Source: CAZYWA01 sp964650975 [NCBI: uncultured bacterium]
Lineage (GTDB): Bacteria; JADJOY01
Assembly (NCBI GenBank): GCA_964650975.1
Contig: CAZYWA010000100.1
Span: 1 to 18,749 of the forward strand
DNA: 18,749 bases
Reading direction: 5' to 3'
The position numbers were made by a program, and so were the translations under genes. Shown here one piece after another: positions 7,180 to 14,188 of the stretch (within the stretch, counting starts at the first letter, position 1; each line of letters starts with the position of its first letter). The notes below the pieces were generated by a model. It had not been told where the DNA came from. It ran no database searches and saw only the letters and a program-made list of their open reading frames with translations.

Positions 7180-9606
7180 GTGACTGGCTCCGCCTCCGGC
7201 TCGTCGCGATTTCGCGCTCTCGCGGCGCTGCTCCCGGTCGTCTTCCCGTGCGCACTGCTGGGCCTAGCGCTGCTGCGCGGCGATCTGGTCTACGGCTGGG
7301 ACACGCTGGGCGAGCTCTATCCGTGGTGGCACTGGGCCTGGCGCGAGATCGCGCAGGGCGTGTTCCCGCACTGGAACCCATACGTGATGTGCGGTCTTCC
7401 CTTTCACGGCCTGGCCGTCGTCTCGCTGCTCTACCCGTTCTCGCTGCTCAATCTGGTGCTCTCCACCGAGCGTGTGATCGCGGTCTGGTGGCTCCTGCAC
7501 TTGAGTCTCGCGGGGGTGTTCGCCGAGCGCTGGGCGCGCTCGCTGGGAGCCTCACCCCTGGGCGCGGCGCTCGCAGGCGTCGTGTTCGGTTCGTCCGAGG
7601 CGCTGGTGAGCCGCATCACCGCCGGCGAGCTGCCGCAGCTCGCGGTGGTGACGTGGTTGCCGGCGCTGCTGTGGATCTTCGAGGAAGGCCTGCAGGCGCG
7701 GAGCGCGGCGACGATCGCGCTGGGCGCGATGCCGATCGCGCTCATGCTGCTGGCGGGCCACCTCCAGTACGTCGCGTACGCGTCGCTGCTCGCGGCCACG
7801 TACGTGAGCGTGCGGCTCGCTTCGGACCGGGACGCGCGCGCACGCGCGACCCTGTGGGGCGGCGTCGCGACCGCGTGGGTGCTGGGTCTGGCGCTCGCCG
7901 CGCCGCAAGTCCTGCCGACCCTCGACGCGCTGCGCAGCTCGCACCGCGCCATGGGCCTCGCGCCGCCGGGCGGATCGGGGATCGCGCTCGAGCCCGCGAG
8001 CCTGTGGCGCTTCCTGGTGCCCAAGCTTTTCGGTGACGAGACCGGCGGCGGATACGTGGGGCCGTCGGTCGCGGCGCAGACTCCGCTCTACGTGGGAGTG
8101 CTGCCGCTCGCGCTGGCCGTGACCGCGATCGCCGCGGCGGCTCCGCGCGCGCGGACTCTCGCGGGACTCGCGCTCGGCACCTTGCTTTACGCATTCGGCG
8201 AGCGCTACTGGCCCGCGCGTTTGCTCGACGCACTGCTCCCGCCGCTCGAAGGTTTCCGTCACCCGGCGCGAGCAGCGGTGCTGGCGGCGTTGCCGATCTC
8301 GGTCCTCGCCGGTCTCGGGCTCGATCGGATGATCGACGCCCGGCCGTTCTCCACGGCCCATCGCCGATTTCTCGGCGCGGCAGGCTTGGCCGCGGGGATC
8401 GTCACGACCGCCCTGATCGGAGTCGCGATCGATCATCCGATCGCGCATGCCGCTTGGACCGCCGTCGCGCGGGCGAGCCAGGAGCGATTCGATCCTTCGT
8501 CCGTTGCTCCCTTCGGAGCGGTCGCTGCTTCGGCGTGGCGGGACGCCCAGACCTTCGCAATCCTGTTCCTGTTCCTGGCAACGGCGGGCGCTGCCGCTCT
8601 CGCAGCGCTACGGATCGCGGCCCTGCGCCACATCGGCCTGGCGCTGGTCCTGACCTGCATGACCACTGATCTCGTGGCCCGGTACATCCCCGGACTGGCC
8701 ACCGTCGCGCCCAGCCATGCTCGGATGGAGGCCGTCATCTCACCGCTGCGTGGCGCGGTCCCGGCCGGCGCACGGGTTCTCGCGCTCGTGCCCCATGTCG
8801 ACGAGCCGCTCGAACCCTCGTTCCTGCGGAGCTACGGCATCGCGAGCGAGGCCGGAGAGATCGTCCCCAACTGGCTGGCGGCGAGCGGCGTGCGCACCGT
8901 CACTGGAGAGATCGGGCTCATCCCGGCCCGGACCATCGCGTTCACCGGGCACGAGGGCAGAGACGCGAGCGCCGGCGTCGAGCCCGAATCGCGGCTCGAC
9001 GCACTCGCCGTCGGCTTGCGGGTGAGCGATCCGGCGGCACCCGAACGCTTCCGGATGGACGAGGGTGCGTCGGCCCGCGCCGCCACGCTCGACGTCGAGC
9101 GCCGAGCGACGGCCCTTCCTCCCGCCAGCTTCGCCCGGCGCGTCCGGATCGCGTCCGGCTTCGCGGAAGCCCGAGCCATCCTCGACGACGCACCCGGCGC
9201 CATGATCGACCCGCGAGAGACCGCCGTGGTCGAAGGTCCCTCCGGCCTCGACGCCGCGCTCTCGCGCGACGACGAGCCGTCGCCGGGGCGCGTGACGTCG
9301 ATCGAGCTGGGGACCAACGACGAGACTTTCGAGGTCACAGCCGCCAGAGACGCGCTGCTCGTGATCGTCGATCCCTACGACCCGCGATGGAAAGCCGCGG
9401 TCGACGGCGTGGATGCGCCGGTCTACCCGACACAGCTCATGTTCCGCGGCGTGCCCGTCCCGCGAGGGCATCACCGCGTCGCCTTGTGGTTCGATCCAGC
9501 GCCGTTCCGCTGCGGCGTCTGGATCCTCGTCGTGCTGGGCGTGCCGGCGCTCTTCGCGATCATCTGGCGAGCGCGAGCCGGGTCGCGATCGCCGATCCGA
9601 GGCTGA
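7180..9606 (+). CDS. YfhO-family polytopic membrane protein, full length
   Basis: 808 residues from a GTG at 7180. An in-frame stop at 7150-7152 excludes any start more than a few codons upstream, and residues 13-33 immediately form the first membrane helix. The first periplasmic loop carries GWDT (39-42), HWN (64-66) and GLP (72-74), aligning with the minus-strand paralogue. A later helix carries AGHLQY (192-197), the family GH-x-Q motif. About twelve helices are followed by a periplasmic domain. From residue 725 comes the C-terminal signature (VDPYDPRW, VDG, APV, VPRGHHRVAL) and a last helix with a basic tail. A role as extracytoplasmic glycosyltransferase on a surface polymer is inferred from the family. 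It is the third YfhO-like protein in the window and overlaps the next minus-strand gene tail-to-tail by 47 bases. Confidence 0.86.
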   Translation: MTGSASGSSRFRALAALLPVVFPCALLGLALLRGDLVYGWDTLGELYPWWHWAWREIAQGVFPHWNPYVMCGLPFHGLAVVSLLYPFSLLNLVLSTERVIAVWWLLHLSLAGVFAERWARSLGASPLGAALAGVVFGSSEALVSRITAGELPQLAVVTWLPALLWIFEEGLQARSAATIALGAMPIALMLLAGHLQYVAYASLLAATYVSVRLASDRDARARATLWGGVATAWVLGLALAAPQVLPTLDALRSSHRAMGLAPPGGSGIALEPASLWRFLVPKLFGDETGGGYVGPSVAAQTPLYVGVLPLALAVTAIAAAAPRARTLAGLALGTLLYAFGERYWPARLLDALLPPLEGFRHPARAAVLAALPISVLAGLGLDRMIDARPFSTAHRRFLGAAGLAAGIVTTALIGVAIDHPIAHAAWTAVARASQERFDPSSVAPFGAVAASAWRDAQTFAILFLFLATAGAAALAALRIAALRHIGLALVLTCMTTDLVARYIPGLATVAPSHARMEAVISPLRGAVPAGARVLALVPHVDEPLEPSFLRSYGIASEAGEIVPNWLAASGVRTVTGEIGLIPARTIAFTGHEGRDASAGVEPESRLDALAVGLRVSDPAAPERFRMDEGASARAATLDVERRATALPPASFARRVRIASGFAEARAILDDAPGAMIDPRETAVVEGPSGLDAALSRDDEPSPGRVTSIELGTNDETFEVTAARDALLVIVDPYDPRWKAAVDGVDAPVYPTQLMFRGVPVPRGHHRVALWFDPAPFRCGVWILVVLGVPALFAIIWRARAGSRSPIRG

Positions 9607-10396
9607 GCCCCGCGACCAGCAGCACCCACGGCCGGCCCGCCAGCGCCGGTAGCTCGGCGCACGCCTGCACGGCCGGGCTCACCACCGCGACCGCCACCGC
9701 GAGTCCCGCCAGCACGCCGAGCGCGGTCCAGATGCTGCCACGCGCCGGTCGCACCCGCTGCGCGGCCGCGACCGCCGCGACCGACGCGACGGCGACCAGC
9801 GCGGCGCTCGAGGCCGACGAGCCAGGCGCGGCACGCGCCGCGAGCCAGGCTCCCCCACCGACGATCGCCGCCACGCAAACCAGGTGAGGGACCAGTAACA
9901 CGTAGAGGTCGCGCCGCGACGTGTGCTTCGCGGGCGGCCGATCACCCGGGTCCGGATAGATCCGGGGAAACGTGATTCGGGTGTCGACCAGCCAGCACGC
10001 CGTGGTCGTGACTCCGACCGCGGCCGCGAGCACCAGCAGCTCGGCGCAGCCCACCAGCAGCGCGTCGCGCTCGAATGCGGCGCGGCTCGCGGCGCTGGCC
10101 TCGGCCGCCGGCGGTCCCAAGCCACTCGACAGCCACGACAGCGCAAGAGCCAAGAGCGGCAGACCCGGTACGTGGTTCCCCGCCACCAGCGGCGCGACCG
10201 TGCCCGCCACGAAGGCACCGGCCACGAACCCGGCGACGTCACGCAACAGGAGGTCCGCGTCTCCGTGCAGGAGCGTTCCCCACGGCCTCGGGTGCGAGCC
10301 GCGCAGCAGCCAGCAAGCGAGGAAACCGGCGAGGCCGCCGGCGACGGCCGAGAGCGCTCGCCGGCGTCCACTCGGCCCTCCGCTTCGCGTGTTCAT
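9560..10396 (-). CDS. Hypothetical polytopic membrane protein
   Basis: 278 residues, not recognised as any named family. The ATG at 10396 is preceded by a good Shine-Dalgarno (AAGGAG, four-base spacer), one of few in the window, so the start is firm. The protein is alanine/valine/leucine-rich with about eight predicted membrane helices. Between the fourth and fifth lies a short polar loop (around DTRITFPRIYPDPGDRPPAKHTSRRD), probably cytoplasmic because it is basic. No catalytic or metal-binding motif is visible. The C terminus is the end of the last helix, and the final 47 bases of the gene are also coding for the convergent YfhO paralogue. It is transcribed divergently from the SEC-C/His-rich gene, with a perfect inverted repeat in the shared upstream region. 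Function is unknown. Confidence 0.7.
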   Translation of the reverse strand: MNTRSGGPSGRRRALSAVAGGLAGFLACWLLRGSHPRPWGTLLHGDADLLLRDVAGFVAGAFVAGTVAPLVAGNHVPGLPLLALALSWLSSGLGPPAAEASAASRAAFERDALLVGCAELLVLAAAVGVTTTACWLVDTRITFPRIYPDPGDRPPAKHTSRRDLYVLLVPHLVCVAAIVGGGAWLAARAAPGSSASSAALVAVASVAAVAAAQRVRPARGSIWTALGVLAGLAVAVAVVSPAVQACAELPALAGRPWVLLVAGLSLGSAIATRLALAR

Positions 10397-10400
10397 TCGT

Positions 10401-10406
10401 CTCCTT
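10401..10406 (-). promoter_or_regulatory. Strong Shine-Dalgarno for the hypothetical membrane protein
   Basis: On the minus strand the sequence reads AAGGAG, then ACGA, then ATG at 10396. This fixes the start and contrasts with most other genes in the window, which lack such a site. Confidence 0.7.
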
Positions 10407-10432
10407 GGGAGCCGTCGCGCTTCGAGGACGGA

Positions 10433-10452
10433 CGCGATGCGCTTCCATCGCG
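10433..10452. promoter_or_regulatory. Perfect inverted repeat in divergent promoter region (operator candidate)
   Basis: CGCGATG (10433-10439) and CATCGCG (10446-10452) are perfect 7-base arms around a 6-base spacer. The site lies 37-56 bases upstream of the minus-strand membrane-protein start and about 115 bases upstream of the SEC-C gene. The size and spacing fit a dimeric transcription factor site, but no regulator is encoded nearby, and a chance occurrence in GC-rich DNA is possible. Confidence 0.35.
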
Positions 10453-10566
10453 AGGGTACGGGACGATACCGGAAATGGATTGCGCGGGTGCCGGCCCTTC
10501 CTTCGCTCCCCGGCCATCGGTACCTTGCGCCCTTTTCGCCCTTCGGTTGGCGACGAAAGGTTCTCG

Positions 10567-11979
10567 ATGAGCACCACCGGACGAAACGACCCTTGCCCTT
10601 GCGGATCGGGGAAGAAGTACAAGAAATGCTGTCTGGCCCGTGACGAGGAAGTGCGGCGCGGCGCGGCGCAGACGGCCGCGCGCACGCACGACCATCCTCA
10701 TTGCGACGACCCGTCGCATCATCACGGACACCACCACGATCATGATCATGATCACGATCATGGCGACGATCACCACGGGCACGATCACGAGGCGGAGCCG
10801 GTCAGCGATGCCGTCCTCGTGAACGAGTATCTCGACGAAGCCGGGGACGAGGAGGGCGCCGAGGATCCGTTCTGGTCGGCGCTGGAAGGCGAGGACACCG
10901 ACGAACGACTGGCGCTCGCGCTCCAGCGGGTCGAGAGTCCCCACCCGCTGACCGCGGAGGACGCGATCGACCTGGTCGGCGAGCTCGGCTTCGAGCTGCT
11001 GCAAGAGGCGCGCCCCGCGGACCTCGAGCGAGTGCTCGGCGCTTTCCAGCACCACCGGCCGGAGCTCGCGGACGACATCCGCTGTTTCGATCGCACCCTG
11101 CGCGCCTGGGCGGCACTCCACGCGCCCGACGGCGGCGCCGCGCTTCTGGCAGCCACGGAGGTGTTCGCCGACGATCCCGAGGAGCTGCTGCAGCTCCTCG
11201 ACGCGTACCGCTACCATGCGCGGCTCGACGACGTCGCGCGCGCCCTCTCGCCGATGCTGGCCTGGGCAACCGACCATCAAGAGGAACATCCCGAGCTGAT
11301 TGACGAGCTGCGCGAGATCGCGTGCCAGGTGGCGATCGCCCGGACTCTGGAGGAAGACCCCGACCTCGAGCCCTCCGACCCGCGGCTCGCCCAGCGACTC
11401 GCGCCCTTCGGCGACGTCGATCAAGCGTTCCTGACCGAGCTGGTCGCGCGCCGCAGGCAGCGCTCCGAGCGCGCGCTCACCACCGCGGACTTTCTCGAGG
11501 TCGGTGACGTCGATCGGGCCGAGGAGCTCACGTTCCTGCTGTCGCTCGAGTTCTGCGGCGCGCTGGCCACCGAGTACGGCTGGTCGCGGGCGCGAGCCGA
11601 GATGGGTCGCGCCACGATCGCCGCCTATCTCACCGACCGGCTGCTCGACCTCGCGAAGCGAGGCGCGCGCAACGCCTTGCGTGGCGTGCCGAAGCGCGCG
11701 GGCTACCTGCTGCCCGACGTCGCGAGTGTCGGCCACTACCTCGACCTCGAGACCGACCCACTCCTGGGCTCGAGCCACGGCGCGGCGAGCTTCGTGCTCG
11801 CGCTACCGCTCTGGCTCGACTGGCTCACCGGTCGAGGGCTGATCGAGGCCGAAGAGGCCGGGAAGCTGACGTCCGATATCCAGGATCGAACGGTCACCCT
11901 GGCGGTCGACCTCCAGGCCCACGGCAAGGACCCGGCGCTCATCGGCGACCTGGTGACCATGGACGTGAGCCAAGGTTGA
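10567..11979 (+). CDS. SEC-C zinc-motif protein with histidine-rich metal-binding tract
   Basis: 470 residues. The ATG at 10567 is chosen because GAAAGG sits six bases upstream and the SEC-C motif begins at residue 6; the frame is open further upstream but with no sensible protein. Residues 6-22 are a canonical SEC-C motif (NDPCPCGSGKKYKKCC), which in SecA and many unrelated proteins binds zinc through its cysteines. Residues 41-75 hold 17 histidines alternating with aspartates plus Cys46, a likely Zn/Ni/Co-binding tract. An acidic linker follows, then about 370 residues of predicted alpha-helical sequence with no motif I recognise. It is probably a soluble cytoplasmic protein. A role as metal buffer, metallochaperone or ribosome/SecB-associated factor is possible but unproven. 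The SEC-C motif is N-terminal, whereas in SecA it is at the extreme C terminus. The radical SAM gene follows after 67 bases. Confidence 0.85.
   Translation: MSTTGRNDPCPCGSGKKYKKCCLARDEEVRRGAAQTAARTHDHPHCDDPSHHHGHHHDHDHDHDHGDDHHGHDHEAEPVSDAVLVNEYLDEAGDEEGAEDPFWSALEGEDTDERLALALQRVESPHPLTAEDAIDLVGELGFELLQEARPADLERVLGAFQHHRPELADDIRCFDRTLRAWAALHAPDGGAALLAATEVFADDPEELLQLLDAYRYHARLDDVARALSPMLAWATDHQEEHPELIDELREIACQVAIARTLEEDPDLEPSDPRLAQRLAPFGDVDQAFLTELVARRRQRSERALTTADFLEVGDVDRAEELTFLLSLEFCGALATEYGWSRARAEMGRATIAAYLTDRLLDLAKRGARNALRGVPKRAGYLLPDVASVGHYLDLETDPLLGSSHGAASFVLALPLWLDWLTGRGLIEAEEAGKLTSDIQDRTVTLAVDLQAHGKDPALIGDLVTMDVSQG
10738..10761 (+). repeat. Four tandem GATCAY hexamers inside the His-rich tract
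   Basis: Three GATCAT units and one GATCAC unit are in tandem and encode alternating Asp-His. Bases 10738-10753 are also a perfect 16-base palindrome. The tract could vary in length by slippage, which would change the number of histidines without shifting the frame. Confidence 0.8.
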
Positions 11980-12004
11980 TTTGCGCGGCTTCGTGCCGAT
12001 CCCC

Positions 12005-12010
12005 GATAAT
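12005..12010 (+). promoter_or_regulatory. Possible -10 element for the radical SAM gene
   Basis: GATAAT matches the sigma-70 -10 consensus at five of six positions. A weak TTGCGC lies 18 bases upstream (11981-11986). Transcription would begin about 30 bases before the ATG at 12047, which favours that start over the TTG at 11981. Confidence 0.3.
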
Positions 12011-12046
12011 GCCGGTCCCACCCCTGCTCGCGTCACCTGCAACTCG

Positions 12047-13030
12047 ATGAACGTCCGCACAGCCGCCTCGCTGGCACTCCCCTTCGTGGGAGCGCGGATG
12101 TTCCAGACTCGCACCCCGCTGGTGGTCGGCATCCAGCTCACGCTGCGCTGCAACTTCCGCTGCGACTACTGCACCCGCACCAGCGACCAGCGGATCGAGC
12201 TGCCGAACGAGCTGGTGCGCTCGCTGCTCGGCCACATCGCTCGGCTGGGCGGGCGCAAGGTCGTGTTCACCGGCGGCGAGCCGCTCCTCTACCCGGGCGT
12301 GATCGAGCTCGCCAGGTACGGGCAGGAGCTCGGGCTCTCGGTGAGCCTCAACACCAACGGGACGTTCCTGGCGCGGAACGTCGAGATCCTGAAGCACGTG
12401 ACCGATCTCACCACCAGCCTCGACGGACCCGCCGCGGTGCACGACCAGATCCGCGGCGAGGGTTCCTTCGAGAAGGTGATCGAGAGCCTGCGGCTCGCCC
12501 GCCAGCACGGCATCAAGCGCCGGGTGACCGTGGTGCTGCACCGCGAGAGCCTGGGCTCGGTCGACGAGCTGATCGAGGTGGGCCGGCGCGAGGACGTGCC
12601 GATCACCTTCCAGCCCGTGTTCGATCCGCCCGAGGACCGGAGCGACGTGTACCCGGAGGTCGCGGACTACCGCGCGGCCATCGACCGGCTGATCGCCGCC
12701 AAGCAGAACGGCGCCCGCGACGTCATCGCCAACTCGGCGGACGGCCTCGCCTACCTGCGAGCCTGGCCGGATCTCTCCTGGTCACGCTGCGCCGGCGGGT
12801 TTCTGTTCTGCCGCGTTCAGGTGAACGGCGACGTGGTGATCTGCGCCGAGAACAAGCAGAGTCCGCCGGGCGGGAACGTGCTGCGCGACGGTGCCGACGC
12901 CTTCGAGCGCGCGTTCCTGGGGCTCGAGGTGCTCAAGTGCGGCACCTGTCCGTGCGCCAACCACGTCGAGATCAACCAGGCCTTCGCGCCCCACGTGGGT
13001 GCCGCGCTCAACCTGGCGCGTCTGGTCTGA
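12047..13030 (+). CDS. Radical SAM protein with compact SPASM-like C terminus
   Basis: 327 residues from ATG at 12047. An in-frame TTG at 11981 would add 22 residues of low-complexity sequence and is less likely; ATG at residue 18 is another option. The core carries the radical SAM cluster motif CNFRCDYC (Cys35, Cys39, Cys42) and the SAM-binding GGEP (76-79), followed by LNTNGT and TTSLDGP typical of the TIM-barrel strands. The C terminus has C248-x12-G261-x4-C266, the first half of a SPASM motif, then a shortened C298-x2-C301-x-C303. It may therefore bind one auxiliary Fe-S cluster rather than two. SPASM-like enzymes modify peptides, proteins or small molecules through a 5'-deoxyadenosyl radical. 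No precursor peptide is evident nearby. Its stop TGA directly abuts the stop of the convergent ATPase gene. Confidence 0.85.
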   Translation: MNVRTAASLALPFVGARMFQTRTPLVVGIQLTLRCNFRCDYCTRTSDQRIELPNELVRSLLGHIARLGGRKVVFTGGEPLLYPGVIELARYGQELGLSVSLNTNGTFLARNVEILKHVTDLTTSLDGPAAVHDQIRGEGSFEKVIESLRLARQHGIKRRVTVVLHRESLGSVDELIEVGRREDVPITFQPVFDPPEDRSDVYPEVADYRAAIDRLIAAKQNGARDVIANSADGLAYLRAWPDLSWSRCAGGFLFCRVQVNGDVVICAENKQSPPGGNVLRDGADAFERAFLGLEVLKCGTCPCANHVEINQAFAPHVGAALNLARLV

Positions 13031-14188
13031 TCACTCGGGTCGGAAGAGCCGATCGCCGACCCGCCGCAGTCCGGCGAGGTCGTGGACGTCGTCGTCGAGG
13101 AACGGCACCCGGAAGATCGGCAGGTTCTTGCGGCCGACCCGCTCCTTCAGCTCGTCGAGATAGAGCGCCTCGCGGTCGGCCAGCGCTTCGTGGTCGCGGT
13201 AGGTCTGCGCCAAGGCCTTGAGGAGCTGGACGCCCGGGCTGGTCTCGGCCTTCGTGCTCTTGGGATTGGTGCGCAGCTTGTCGATCGTCTTCGCGAGCCG
13301 GCGGCCGTGGTCGAAGGGCTCGTGGACCATGTTCACCACGAAGCCGCCGAAGGGCATGCGGTACTCGACCAGCTTGTCGTAGAAGAACACTCCCTCGGCG
13401 AGGGTGTCGGGGCGCGGGCCGGTCACCAGCAAGAACGCGGCGTCGCGCGAGCGGATCAGCTCCGCGACAAGGTCGGCGCGCTCGCGGAACCCGTCGAAGA
13501 GCGCGTCGAACGCGTCGAAGAAATCGGCGATCTCGCGCAGCACCTCGAGCCCGGTGAGCTTCTCCAGCACCTGGAACGCGCGACCCATTCCCTTCTGCAC
13601 CATCTTGTAGCCGAAGCGCCCGAACCGGAAATACGGACGCAGGAACTTGTCGAGCACCTCCGACGCGACGAACTGGTTCACCCGGTGGGGTGCGTCCAGG
13701 AAATCGAGCGCCTGGCTGGTGGGCGGCGTGTCGAGCACCAGCACGTCGTAGCTCGCGCGCTGCGAGAGCTCGTAGAGCTTCTCCATCGCCATGTACTCGT
13801 GGCTTCCGGCGAGCGCGCCCGAGACGTTCTGGTACATGCGGTTGGCGAGCACCGCGTCGCACACCTCGGGGCTCGGCGCGTAGCGCTCGACCAAGGCATC
13901 GAAGGTGCGCTTGGTGTCGAGCATCAAGGCATGCAGCTCGCCACCCTTGCGGTCGAGCCCCGCCCGCTCGAACGCCTCGTCGGGAACCGGACGCGGCTCG
14001 TTGTCGAGGCGCGCCAGGCCCAGCGAGTTGGCGAGGCGGCGGGCCGGGTCGATGGTGCACACCACGGTGCGCTTCCCGGCCATCGCCTGCTCGAGCGCGA
14101 TCGCGGCGGAGATGGTGGTCTTGCCGACGCCGCCGCTGCCGCAGCACACGATGATGCGCTTGCCCGCGATCGCGTCCGAGAGGCTCAT
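13031..14188 (-). CDS. ArsA/Get3-family ATPase, variant subunit lacking the signature lysine
   Basis: 385 residues from ATG at 14188, which overlaps the upstream gene's stop as ATGA (14185-14188). The P-loop reads CCGSGGVGKTT (15-25): the nucleotide-binding Lys23 is present, but the intersubunit signature lysine of the deviant Walker A is Ser18. Switch I, TIDPARRL (45-52), matches the family DPA motif. Switch II is DTPPTSQALDFL (153-164), where family members usually have DxxPTGH. No CxxC zinc motif of eukaryotic Get3 is seen. Soluble Get3-like ATPases act as dimers on membrane-protein or other clients; arsenite pumping is unlikely because there is no arsB, arsR or arsD nearby. Tight coupling to a second, differently degenerate ArsA-like gene suggests a heterodimer, as reported for the actinobacterial pairs (Rv3679/Rv3680 type). 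Confidence 0.87.
   Translation of the reverse strand: MSLSDAIAGKRIIVCCGSGGVGKTTISAAIALEQAMAGKRTVVCTIDPARRLANSLGLARLDNEPRPVPDEAFERAGLDRKGGELHALMLDTKRTFDALVERYAPSPEVCDAVLANRMYQNVSGALAGSHEYMAMEKLYELSQRASYDVLVLDTPPTSQALDFLDAPHRVNQFVASEVLDKFLRPYFRFGRFGYKMVQKGMGRAFQVLEKLTGLEVLREIADFFDAFDALFDGFRERADLVAELIRSRDAAFLLVTGPRPDTLAEGVFFYDKLVEYRMPFGGFVVNMVHEPFDHGRRLAKTIDKLRTNPKSTKAETSPGVQLLKALAQTYRDHEALADREALYLDELKERVGRKNLPIFRVPFLDDDVHDLAGLRRVGDRLFRPE

Noticed and set aside
5402-7381. A 659-codon minus-strand frame overlapping the GT-C-like gene
   Set aside because: It is arginine/alanine/proline-rich with no hydrophobic pattern, a frame shadow of the membrane protein.
10738-10761. Tandem GATCAY hexamers as a regulatory repeat or iteron array
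   Set aside because: They are in frame and encode a clear Asp-His metal-binding tract, so coding explains them.
10393-11778. A 461-codon open frame on the minus strand opposite the SEC-C gene
   Set aside because: It mirrors a real gene in GC-rich DNA, has no domain-like sequence, and its valine/isoleucine run is the antisense of the His-Asp codons.
11981-12046. A longer radical SAM protein starting at TTG 11981
   Set aside because: It adds 22 residues not typical of the family, has no Shine-Dalgarno, and a good -10 candidate lies downstream of that TTG.
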